From a bacterium (lineage in GTDB: Bacteria; Patescibacteriota; Saccharimonadia; Saccharimonadales; JACDBH01), in contig JAKQIK010000015.1 in NCBI GenBank assembly GCA_029557395.1, positions 1 to 8,152 on the forward strand: a stretch of 8,152 nucleotides of DNA. The letters run 5' to 3'. The notes under the pieces were generated by a model. That model was not told the DNA's origin, searched no databases, and worked only from the letters and a program-made list of their open reading frames with translations. Positions 1 to 5,499 of this stretch are shown piece by piece. Position numbers and translations under genes: made by a program. The first letter of the stretch is position 1; every line of letters begins with the position of its first letter.

Positions 1-338
1 GCAATTCTTATCTCGGTCATAAGTGGATGGACACTGCCTTGTTCTGTAGGAAAAAAACTAGGCTCAGAAGAATTAACATCCCAGGGCGCGGTAACATCAA
101 GCGAAGGTAAATCTACAGACTGACCCTGTGCTGAATCAATAATCTCTGTTAGTTCACGTTTAAGTTGATTAACTTCTTGGCCAAAGGCACCTCGCTGTTC
201 TGGTGGCAAAGTCTTGATTTGGTCATAAAGTGATTTTAGAGCTGGGTCACGAAGAATTTGTTTTTTATCTATAAGCTCGCCAACTCTTGTCTTTAATTCT
301 TCAGCAATTCTAGCAATATCTTGATTTTGATAACTCAT
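1..338 (-). CDS. pheS: Phenylalanine--tRNA ligase alpha subunit, N-terminal part (runs off left edge)
   Basis: The reverse strand opens with ATG at 338 and stays open for 112 codons to the window edge. The first ~75 residues are helical and charged, as in the PheS N-terminal coiled-coil arm. They contain the family pattern LPPEQRGAFGQEVNQLK (residues 44-60). The entry motif of the catalytic domain follows: DVTAP at 81-85 and GSVHPLM at 101-107, matching the DVTLPG...G..HPL pattern of PheS. The product pairs with PheT to charge tRNA-Phe in the cytoplasm. The catalytic core lies outside the window. No Shine-Dalgarno precedes the ATG. A TATAAT lies at 353-348 on this strand, so the mRNA may have almost no leader. 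Divergent from yajQ. Confidence 0.9.
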   Translation of the reverse strand, partial: MSYQNQDIARIAEELKTRVGELIDKKQILRDPALKSLYDQIKTLPPEQRGAFGQEVNQLKRELTEIIDSAQGQSVDLPSLDVTAPWDVNSSEPSFFPTEQGSVHPLMTEIRI

Positions 339-360
339 ATTCAGCTTATTATACTATAAT
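327..360. promoter_or_regulatory. Compact divergent promoter region, pheS / yajQ
   Basis: For yajQ (+), TTGATA at 327-332 and TATACT at 350-355 are 17 bases apart; the -35 box lies inside the first codons of pheS. For pheS (-), TATAAT occupies 353-348, overlapping the yajQ -10 on the other strand, and ends 9 bases before its ATG. No good -35 is visible for pheS. The two polymerases could not occupy these sites together, so the genes may be expressed in competition. This is motif reading only. Confidence 0.55.
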
Positions 361-399
361 AAGTTTAACCTACACCATAAACTTGACAGGAGAATAGTA

Positions 400-897
400 A
401 TGGCAAATTTTTCATTCGACATAGTATCTGACTATGACAAAGCAGAGCTCAATAACGTATTTGATCAGACTCAGCGTGAATTACAAAATCGTTATGACTT
501 CAAAGGCACACCAGCTTCTGTCGAGTGGCTCAATGACGACAAAACTGGTCTAAAAATAATTGGTAATAGCGATTGGCAGATCGATGCGATTCTTGATATT
601 GTTCGCAAAAAGCTGGCCTCAAGAGGTCAATCTCAGAAAATATTAGACACGTCCAAAGAATTAGTTGTCAGCAACCTCAAAACATCACAAGAAGTTCCTT
701 TCAAAAAAGGTCTAGATCAGGAAAAGGCCAAAAAAATTACAGCTCTAATTCGCGAACAATATCCCAAAGTCAAAACTCAAATCCAAGGCCAAGAAGTCCG
801 AGTAACTTCAGGTAGCAAAGACGACCTACAGGCTGTTATTCAACTACTCAAGGAACAAGACTTCGACTTCCCACTTGAGTTCACTAATTATCGCTAA
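400..897 (+). CDS. yajQ: YajQ-family nucleotide-binding protein
   Basis: A full-length 165-residue member of the YajQ/UPF0234 family (E. coli protein about 163 residues). It shows the family N-terminus FSFDIVSDYD, the segment NRYDFKG, the central LDIVRKKLASRG, and the late motif TQIQGQEVRVTSGSKDDLQAVI, ending near the C-terminus in EFTNYR. The fold is two ferredoxin-like repeats that bind nucleic acid or nucleotides; in Xanthomonas a homologue is a cyclic-di-GMP effector. The role here is unknown, because no c-di-GMP enzyme is in the window. The start is supported by AGGAG at 388-392, 7 bases before ATG. It is one of the few genes here with a clear Shine-Dalgarno. Confidence 0.93.
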   Translation: MANFSFDIVSDYDKAELNNVFDQTQRELQNRYDFKGTPASVEWLNDDKTGLKIIGNSDWQIDAILDIVRKKLASRGQSQKILDTSKELVVSNLKTSQEVPFKKGLDQEKAKKITALIREQYPKVKTQIQGQEVRVTSGSKDDLQAVIQLLKEQDFDFPLEFTNYR

Positions 898-930
898 GAC
901 TAAGCATAAGATTTTTTTGCCTGAATATTA

Positions 931-936
931 TATACT
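931..936 (+). promoter_or_regulatory. Probable -10 box of the GH63-like gene
   Basis: TATACT ends 9 bases before the ATG at 946. No Shine-Dalgarno is present in the 48-base gap after yajQ, and no convincing -35 is seen. If used, the mRNA would have a leader of only about 3 bases. Confidence 0.35.
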
Positions 937-945
937 TGTACTTAC

Positions 946-2295
946 ATGGAAAACCAAAACACCGAAAATCCAGATACTATCCAAGAAGAGCCCGATTTAA
1001 CCTCTAGAATGGTAGAGGTGCTGAGTGAAAATAACCTAGGGAGCTTTACCTCCCCTGCAAAACTTTATCCTCATCAATGGCTCTGGGATAGCGCTTTTAT
1101 TGCTATTGGTCTCAGGCATATCGATGCAGAGAGAGCTGCAGAGGAAGTGGCTAGCCTAATTCGTGGTCAATGGGCTAACGGTATGATACCTAATATGATT
1201 TTTAATGATGGCGCCAGCTACAAATTCGAGCGCGATTCTTGGCGTAGCTGGCTTAGCCCTTTTGCTCCCGACAGTGTAGCCACTAGTGGCATTACTCAGC
1301 CCCCAATGATTGCTGATGCTGTTGTCAAGATTGCAGAAAAATTACCCAAAACCCATAGACAAGAATTTTATCGATTCATGTATGAACCACTTGTTGAATA
1401 TCATGAATGGATTTATAACGAGCGCGATCCACATAACGAGGGGCTCGCCCTTCAAATCCATCCATACGAGGTTGGACTAGACAATACCCCACCATGGGTT
1501 CACCAACTATACGAACATAGTCGACCTTGGTGGATTGCATTAATAGAAAGGCTTCACCTACAAAAAGTTGTTAATTTTTTGCGTCGCGACACTAGACGAA
1601 TTAATCCTGGTCAACGTATTAGCTCACTTGAGGCCCTGCTACTTTGGGATGTAGTACGGCGATTGAGACGCAAAAAATATGATATCGAAAAAATACTACA
1701 CCGTTCTGACTTTTGCACTCAAGATATTACCTTCAACAGTATACTAGTTCGTAACAATACTCAGCTCCAACATATCGCCAAAGAAATCCGACGCAAACTA
1801 CCAGACGAATTGTTAGCCAAAATCAAGCACTCAGAAGAAGCTATCGAAAAGCTCTATGATCAACCCAGTGGCCAATATTATTCGCGCGACTTTATTACTC
1901 ACAAACTTATTCTTGAGCCAAGTATTGGAACTTTTATGCCATTATATGCAGGTAGTATCACCAAAGAAAGAGCGGGTGAATTGGTTAAGCTCATGAAGGA
2001 CCACAAAAAATATTGGCTACACCACCCTATTCCAAGCGTTCCCCTAGATTCGACTTTTTTCGACTCAGACAGATATTGGCAAGGACCATCTTGGGTAAAT
2101 ACAAATTGGTTAATAATTGATGGTCTAGAAAGATATGGTTTCGATACCGAAGCAAAGGAACTACGCACTAGAACTATTGCCATGGTAGACAAACAAGGCT
2201 CTTATGAATATTTTGACCCAATTGATGGGCGTGGACTTGGAGCCGAAAACTTTGCCTGGACGGCTGCCCTAACTATTGACTTACTCCAAAAATAG
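946..2295 (+). CDS. GH63 / MGH1-like alpha-glycoside hydrolase
   Basis: A 449-residue (alpha/alpha)6-barrel protein of the mannosylglycerate/glucosylglycerate hydrolase type (GH63 clan, often labelled amylo-alpha-1,6-glucosidase or MGH1-like). Visible motifs are WLWDSAF (45-51), GLDNTPPW (177-184) with D179, RYWQGPSWVNTNW (376-388), and GSYEYFDP (418-425) with E421, followed by the FAWTAAL end. By analogy with characterised GH63 glycerate hydrolases, D179 should be the general acid and E421 the general base, so the enzyme looks active. No signal peptide is seen, which suggests a cytoplasmic enzyme releasing a hexose from a small alpha-glycoside such as a compatible solute. The exact substrate cannot be read from sequence. 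Start ATG 946 has no Shine-Dalgarno; the Met at residue 22 is an alternative without better support. Confidence 0.82.
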   Translation: MENQNTENPDTIQEEPDLTSRMVEVLSENNLGSFTSPAKLYPHQWLWDSAFIAIGLRHIDAERAAEEVASLIRGQWANGMIPNMIFNDGASYKFERDSWRSWLSPFAPDSVATSGITQPPMIADAVVKIAEKLPKTHRQEFYRFMYEPLVEYHEWIYNERDPHNEGLALQIHPYEVGLDNTPPWVHQLYEHSRPWWIALIERLHLQKVVNFLRRDTRRINPGQRISSLEALLLWDVVRRLRRKKYDIEKILHRSDFCTQDITFNSILVRNNTQLQHIAKEIRRKLPDELLAKIKHSEEAIEKLYDQPSGQYYSRDFITHKLILEPSIGTFMPLYAGSITKERAGELVKLMKDHKKYWLHHPIPSVPLDSTFFDSDRYWQGPSWVNTNWLIIDGLERYGFDTEAKELRTRTIAMVDKQGSYEYFDPIDGRGLGAENFAWTAALTIDLLQK

Positions 2296-2307
2296 TTTTT
2301 ATTAGTA

Positions 2308-2337
2308 TTGACAATTATACAATTATTATGCTATAAT
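2308..2337 (+). promoter_or_regulatory. Strong sigma70-type promoter with extended -10
   Basis: TTGACA at 2308-2313 and TATAAT at 2332-2337 are separated by 18 bases, with TG at 2329-2330 forming an extended -10 (TGCTATAAT). It is the closest to consensus in the window. Transcription should start near 2344, giving a leader of about 200 bases ahead of the lipoprotein gene, unlike the very short leaders of neighbouring genes. Confidence 0.8.
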
Positions 2338-2343
2338 AGAGTG

Positions 2344-2546
2344 ATGGGGTGTTTTCTGAGTTTTTACTCCACCTCTGTTATTTGACAAGCAAGATAGTAG
2401 ATACGAGATGAGTATCAAGTACAAAATTTTCAGTTTATTTTATATGCAATAACTAACCTTTTTAATTTTTTGTATTTGCACCTCATCTTGTAAGAGATAC
2501 GAGAGACTAAATCAGTCACGAGGACCTACCCAACCTAGGGGTAATT
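2344..2546 (+). ncRNA. Structured 5' leader RNA of the lipoprotein gene
   Basis: Predicted folds are by hand pairing. Hairpin 1: GGGGTG (2346-2351) with CACCTC (about 2370-2376), containing GAGT-TTTT-ACTC. Hairpin 2 is long: 2402-2412 with 2482-2492 (11 pairs, one G-U), a 3x3 internal loop, 2416-2426 with 2468-2478 (11 pairs, one G-U), then an apical stem 2432-2439 with 2448-2454. A small GACT/AGTC hairpin spans 2505-2517. Near the start codon CCTA (2526-2528 region) and CCC (2529-2531) can pair with TAGG/GGGG at 2536-2541, covering the Shine-Dalgarno AGGGG (2537-2541, 5 bases from ATG). It matches no riboswitch class I recognise. Confidence 0.6.
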
Positions 2547-2900
2547 ATGAAGAAGTTCATGAAGATTGTCATCATCACCCTGACCGTTTTGGTCGCTGGT
2601 TGCGCAACCGAGGTCAAGAGCACAGATAGCTCGACGCCAGACAGCACCGAGCTGACCACGACAACGTTCATGCCCAGCATCGACGCGCCCGGCGCTTCGC
2701 AGGTAGAAAAAGTCAACATTGTTGACACCTTGCTGGCAGACGGTGGCACATTGCTACTGACAGTCAATGACGCCAGTGGTAATCTCCGCGAGATTGCCGT
2801 CGAGAACTCCGAGAGGTTCCCGGGCGTCGAGAAAGGCAAGACCTATCTCATCTACGCAGATGAGTCTGGCGCCATCACCGACATCGTCGGGGCTGGATAG
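2547..2900 (+). CDS. Small GC-rich lipoprotein of unknown function
   Basis: A 117-residue protein with a lipoprotein signal: MKKFMK, hydrophobic IVIITLTVLVAG, and lipobox LVAGC with C19 as the lipid-attachment cysteine. Residues 22-50 are a Ser/Thr/Pro-rich linker. The rest (about 52-117, with TLLLTVNDASGNLREIAV and KTYLIYADESGAITDIV) reads as a small beta-rich domain, possibly OB-like. I recognise no family. Start is fixed by AGGGG five bases upstream and by the signal peptide. Composition is foreign to the window: 2641-2700 has 40 G/C in 60 bases, against 15 in 60 at 3241-3300, and third codon positions are mostly C or G. It is flanked by its own strong promoter and structured leader and by a self-cleaving ribozyme downstream. 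The 107-residue reverse frame over the same DNA is a shadow. Confidence 0.75.
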   Translation: MKKFMKIVIITLTVLVAGCATEVKSTDSSTPDSTELTTTTFMPSIDAPGASQVEKVNIVDTLLADGGTLLLTVNDASGNLREIAVENSERFPGVEKGKTYLIYADESGAITDIVGAG

Positions 2901-2916
2901 AGCACGATAAGACCGT

Positions 2917-3000
2917 GGCAGGTAGACAGCAGTTCAAGATTGTGGACGTGTTTGGTTCCTCGCCTTCATCTCCTCATATCTAATCTACTGTCTGCTTGTC
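2917..3000 (+). other. 3' UTR hairpin, alternative to the panhandle
   Basis: 2917-2932 (GGCAGGTAGACAGCAG) can pair with 2985-3000 (CTACTGTCTGCTTGTC) at 15 of 16 positions, three of them G-U. The right arm is the same strand that pairs with the leader in the panhandle, so the two structures exclude each other. The arm abuts hammerhead helix III at 3001. Confidence 0.6.
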
Positions 3001-3058
3001 ATTGTCTTCAACAACTAAGTAGTTGTTCTGATGAGTCCTAAGAGGACGAAAAGGCAAT
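3001..3058 (+). ncRNA. Type III hammerhead self-cleaving ribozyme
   Basis: All invariant parts are present in order. Helix III: ATTGTCTT (3001-3008) pairs with AAGGCAAT (3051-3058), 8 pairs with one U-G, the last being U16.1-A15.1. C3009 is position 17, the cleavage site. Helix I: AACAACT (3010-3016) pairs with AGTTGTT (3021-3027), 7 perfect pairs with loop AAGT. Core CTGATGA is at 3028-3034. Helix II: GTCC (3035-3038) pairs with GGAC (3044-3047), loop TAAGA. Core GAAA is at 3048-3051. The open helix III makes it type III, the arrangement in satellite tobacco ringspot RNA, whose helix II is also GUCC/GGAC. The cleavage triplet is UUC, cut predicted between 3009 and 3010. It ends 3 bases before the rmuC stop codon. 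It lies on the strand transcribed from the 2308 promoter. Confidence 0.88.
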
Positions 3059-3061
3059 ATA

Positions 3062-4117
3062 TTACTCTTCTGAATTTGGCTTATCTAGTAGACCGACTTC
3101 TACTACAGACTCACTGCCAGCAATCTTGACGATATCCTTATCAATTCTACCCAGTTCTTTGCTAGCATTATTGTAGTGACCAACTGTGGCCCCAAGGCTC
3201 GTACCGATTTTTTTGAAATAACCGTCATATCCAATTAAATGTTTTTGTAATTGTTCAACATTTTTTCTAATCACTTCAGTATCTTTTTGGATTTCTAAAC
3301 TTCTCAGGCCCTGCACTATCACCTGCAACATAGCCGATAAAGTACTTGGTCCAACTATTGTGACTTTTTTATCGACAGCGGCATATTGCATTAAATCACG
3401 ACCATTTACACCACCAGCACCAACTTTGTTGGCAAGCAGATCGTAATAAATAGCCTCAGAAGGAATAAACATCAAAGCCTGCTCTAATGTACCCTTTTTT
3501 GGTTGGATATACTTGGACGTCTCGTCGATACGTTTTTTTAAGTCGTCCTTAAATTGTTTTTCTAACACTTCTCTCTGACTACCCTTTGCCTCAAGCAAAC
3601 GATTATAGTTCTCTAGACTAAATTTACTATCTATCGGTAGAACCTTGCCATCAAGTTTGATAACTGCATCTACCACCAACCCCTCTCCGAGTCGATACTG
3701 AAGCTCAAAACTACCTGGTGGCAATTGATTCTGCAATATTTGTTCTAAGTAAAATTCACCCAGCACACCACGTTGCTTAGGATTTTGTAAAACGTTCTGT
3801 AGTGTTTTTAATTCGTCAGCGACATCTACTACCCTCTTGTTTGTATCGTCCAATTTGGTCAAACGCTCAGTAACGTCTTTGATGAGCTTCGCACTTGCAT
3901 CGAGTTGTTTACTCATGCTCTCTTGGTTCTTGTCTAATCGTTCGGTCAAATGCCCCTGCAGGCCCTCACGCAGATTTTGCATTTGCTCAGATATCGTGTT
4001 GATATCTTGTTTGAGCATCAAGTTAGACTCCAGGTCTGGCTTTTTTTGAGATTGCTTTATGATTAATCCAACTAAAGCCAGGCATACAACCCCCAAAATT
4101 ATCACAACTACTATCAT
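3062..4117 (-). CDS. rmuC: DNA recombination protein RmuC
   Basis: A 351-residue RmuC family protein. It has an N-terminal membrane segment (residues 2-20, IVVVIILGVV...), then a charged coiled coil (about 30-115). The RmuC domain begins at RGVLGEFYLEQIL (116-128). The PD-(D/E)XK-like nuclease signature is visible as D150 (VVDAVIKLDGK) and D163-S-K165 (PIDSKFSLENY). The family limits rearrangements between inverted repeats in E. coli; the nuclease role is inferred from the fold. It is shorter than E. coli RmuC (about 475), as usual in reduced genomes. There is no Shine-Dalgarno: an extended -10 ends 6 bases before ATG. It is convergent with the lipoprotein/hammerhead unit. Confidence 0.92.
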   Translation of the reverse strand: MIVVVIILGVVCLALVGLIIKQSQKKPDLESNLMLKQDINTISEQMQNLREGLQGHLTERLDKNQESMSKQLDASAKLIKDVTERLTKLDDTNKRVVDVADELKTLQNVLQNPKQRGVLGEFYLEQILQNQLPPGSFELQYRLGEGLVVDAVIKLDGKVLPIDSKFSLENYNRLLEAKGSQREVLEKQFKDDLKKRIDETSKYIQPKKGTLEQALMFIPSEAIYYDLLANKVGAGGVNGRDLMQYAAVDKKVTIVGPSTLSAMLQVIVQGLRSLEIQKDTEVIRKNVEQLQKHLIGYDGYFKKIGTSLGATVGHYNNASKELGRIDKDIVKIAGSESVVEVGLLDKPNSEE

Positions 4118-4123
4118 AAGCGT

Positions 4124-4132
4124 ATTATAGCA
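4124..4132 (-). promoter_or_regulatory. Extended -10 promoter of rmuC
   Basis: On the minus strand TGCTATAAT spans 4132-4124 and is followed by six bases and the ATG at 4117. A start about 7 bases after the -10 would fall on or next to the A of ATG, so the transcript is probably leaderless. No clear -35, as is normal for extended -10 promoters. Confidence 0.6.
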
Positions 4133-4180
4133 TTTATTTTATTATTAACTGTCTCGCAACAAGTATCTAGTCTGTAAAAT

Positions 4181-4978
4181 TCAAGGATGAGATGAAGTTT
4201 CGACGTGATCAGAATCTACATCAATGTACTTATGAGCCAAATTGATTGATATTCCCACTACTATCACCCCAGTCAAGAGCATAATTACTGGCCAATCAAA
4301 CAACCTATTTTTTGGAGTATTAGCATGTATCTCTGGGATAATATCGCTGGCAGCAATATATAACAAAAATCCGGCACTAATACCCAGTACCACACCAATC
4401 GGAATCACACTAGCGCTACCTAGCATAAAAGTAATTACGGCAGCAATAGTGGCCGCCAGGGCACTAACCAGATTAACTATTAGAACATTCTTTCTAGACA
4501 TACCACGACTTAACAACAAACCAAAATCACCTATTTCCTGGGGTATTTCATGGGCTGCAACAGCAATCGCTGTTATCAGTCCAGTAGCTGGGCTAATTAT
4601 AAAAGCAGCAGTAATGGCTATTCCATCTAGTGCATTGTGTATCGTATCGCCAATGATAATCAGAGGTTTTTCTGCGCTATTTTTGTCTTCATTATCTCCA
4701 TGATGGTGGTGAAACCAATGTAAAAATCGTTCACCCATAAAGAAAGTAAGAAAACCAATCAGAGCCGACAATAGAACGATGCCAGATTCTGATTTTTCAA
4801 TACCATCTTTAAGCAAATCCAAAAATACAGCTGACAACAAAGCTCCGGCGGCAAATGGCGTGGCATATTTAGCAAACTTTCTTGAGGTCTTTTCATCTTT
4901 GAGTAAGATTATTCCACCTATCAACGAAAAGACTCCTCCTATTAACGTTAGACCGATAAGCTGTAAATATTCTGCCAT
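4181..4978 (-). CDS. ZIP-family divalent metal transporter
   Basis: A 265-residue polytopic membrane protein with about eight hydrophobic segments. ZIP signatures are intact: HNALDG (114-119) in TM4 and HEIPQEIGDF (143-152) in TM5, which build the binuclear metal site. A histidine cluster WFHHHHGD (88-95) sits in the variable loop between TM3 and TM4, as in many ZIPs. It should import Zn(II), perhaps Fe(II) or Mn(II), across the cytoplasmic membrane. Start ATG 4978 has AGGA at 4988-4985, eight bases upstream. It is divergent from a Fur/Zur-type repressor, which supports zinc-responsive control. Stop is TGA, so UGA is not recoded here. Confidence 0.9.
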   Translation of the reverse strand: MAEYLQLIGLTLIGGVFSLIGGIILLKDEKTSRKFAKYATPFAAGALLSAVFLDLLKDGIEKSESGIVLLSALIGFLTFFMGERFLHWFHHHHGDNEDKNSAEKPLIIIGDTIHNALDGIAITAAFIISPATGLITAIAVAAHEIPQEIGDFGLLLSRGMSRKNVLIVNLVSALAATIAAVITFMLGSASVIPIGVVLGISAGFLLYIAASDIIPEIHANTPKNRLFDWPVIMLLTGVIVVGISINLAHKYIDVDSDHVETSSHP

Positions 4979-5000
4979 GTATTTTCCTAGTTATTATTTT

Positions 5001-5013
5001 GATAATTTTTATC
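5001..5013. promoter_or_regulatory. Fur-like palindrome in the ZIP gene leader
   Basis: GATAATTTTTATC is an inverted repeat (GATAA-TTT-TTATC). It resembles Fur/Zur half-sites in sequence and spacing and lies 23 bases before the ZIP start codon, downstream of its likely -10. Candidate operator only. Confidence 0.4.
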
Positions 5014-5035
5014 GATACAAGGAAGTATGTATTTT

Positions 5036-5063
5036 TTTATATAATATTGCAAATTTGTCGCAA
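5036..5063 (-). promoter_or_regulatory. Candidate promoter of the ZIP transporter
   Basis: Reverse strand TTGCGA (5063-5058), 16 bases, TATAAA (5041-5036). The start would be near 5029, giving a leader of about 50 bases that includes the GATAA/TTATC palindrome. It overlaps the half-sites shared with the regulator promoter. Confidence 0.4.
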
Positions 5064-5079
5064 TAATTGATATAATTGC
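5045..5079. promoter_or_regulatory. Regulator promoter with triple ATTGC/GCAAT half-sites
   Basis: On the plus strand TTGCAA (5047-5052), 18 bases, then TGATATAAT (5068-5076), an extended -10 ending 6 bases before the ATG at 5083. Three alternating half-sites cover it: ATTGC 5046-5050, GCAAT 5060-5064, ATTGC 5075-5079, with spacings of 9 and 10 bases. TATTGC/GCAATA give 6-base arms. They cover the -35 and -10 of this promoter and the -35 of the divergent one, where an autorepressor would bind. Confidence 0.5.
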
Positions 5080-5082
5080 ATT

Positions 5083-5499
5083 ATGAATCTACAAGATAGA
5101 TTAGTATCGACACTCAAGCAGAATGGATACAGTCTAACCAAGCCACGCCAAGCCCTGTTCTCTGCCCTTCAGGCTGGCAAGCCAAGGTCAATGAGAGAAT
5201 TAACTCTTGACCTAGAAAGCGTTATGGATAGAGCCAGTATTTATCGAACTATAGCCATATTTGAAAGGTTGGGTATTGTAGTTAGAGTACAACAGGGCTG
5301 GAAATACAAAATCGAACTCAGTGATAAATTTTCACCGCACCATCACCACATTACTTGTTTGAGGTGTGGCAAAATTATTAGCTTCGACGAGCCAGCGGGT
5401 ATAGAAAAAATACTAGATGACATCGCTCTTCAATATGAATTTGTCCAAAAAAATCACTCACTCGAACTAGAAGGATATTGTTCTAATTGCAAGAATTAA
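5083..5499 (+). CDS. Fur/Zur-family metal-responsive repressor
   Basis: A 138-residue Fur family protein. The N-terminal winged helix ends in the recognition helix DRASIYRTIAIFERLGIV (49-66). The C-terminal dimerisation domain has the His-rich SPHHHHITC and two cysteine pairs, C92-x2-C95 and C133-x2-C136, for a structural zinc. Length is standard (E. coli Fur 148). Divergence from a ZIP transporter favours a Zur-like zinc sensor, but Fur or Mur cannot be excluded. No Shine-Dalgarno; TATAAT ends 6 bases before ATG, suggesting a leaderless mRNA. Its stop shares the bases TTAA (5496-5499) with the stop of the convergent gene. Confidence 0.9.
   Translation: MNLQDRLVSTLKQNGYSLTKPRQALFSALQAGKPRSMRELTLDLESVMDRASIYRTIAIFERLGIVVRVQQGWKYKIELSDKFSPHHHHITCLRCGKIISFDEPAGIEKILDDIALQYEFVQKNHSLELEGYCSNCKN

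Larger units (their letters stand above)
2383..3001 (+). repeat. Long-range inverted repeat (panhandle): 2383-2412 with 2973-3001
   Basis: Leader bases TGACAAGC (2383-2390) pair without mismatch with GCTTGTCA (2994-3001). After a one-base bulge, 2393-2402 pairs with 2983-2992 with one U-G. After two mismatches, 2405-2412 pairs with 2973-2980 with one mismatch. In total about 26 of 30 positions pair across a 560-base interval that encloses the lipoprotein gene. The right arm ends exactly where helix III of the hammerhead begins. Confidence 0.7.

Noticed and set aside
1899..2192. 97-codon reverse frame within the GH63-like gene
   Set aside because: It lies fully inside a motif-rich gene, with no own ribosome site or recognisable protein features.
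2344..2412. A second hammerhead at the 5' end that would allow an RNA circle
   Set aside because: No CTGANGA/GAAA pair with helices is found in the leader on either strand; TGAGTTTTTACTC is only a small hairpin. I did not recognise another ribozyme class either.
2516..2839. 107-codon reverse frame over the lipoprotein gene
   Set aside because: The forward frame has a signal peptide, lipobox and Shine-Dalgarno; the reverse frame is a shadow created by the GC-rich codons.
3001..3058. The hammerhead region as an intrinsic terminator
   Set aside because: The hairpins are not followed by a U-tract on either strand, while the ribozyme core bases between them are all in place.
3837..4049. 70-codon forward frame across rmuC
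   Set aside because: Antisense to the coiled-coil part of rmuC, without a start context.
4242..4703. 153-codon forward frame across the ZIP gene
   Set aside because: Antisense shadow of a transmembrane gene; the reverse strand carries the ZIP metal motifs.
4700..4710. Histidine run in the ZIP gene as a cloning tag
   Set aside because: Four His in the loop between TM3 and TM4 are normal for ZIP transporters.
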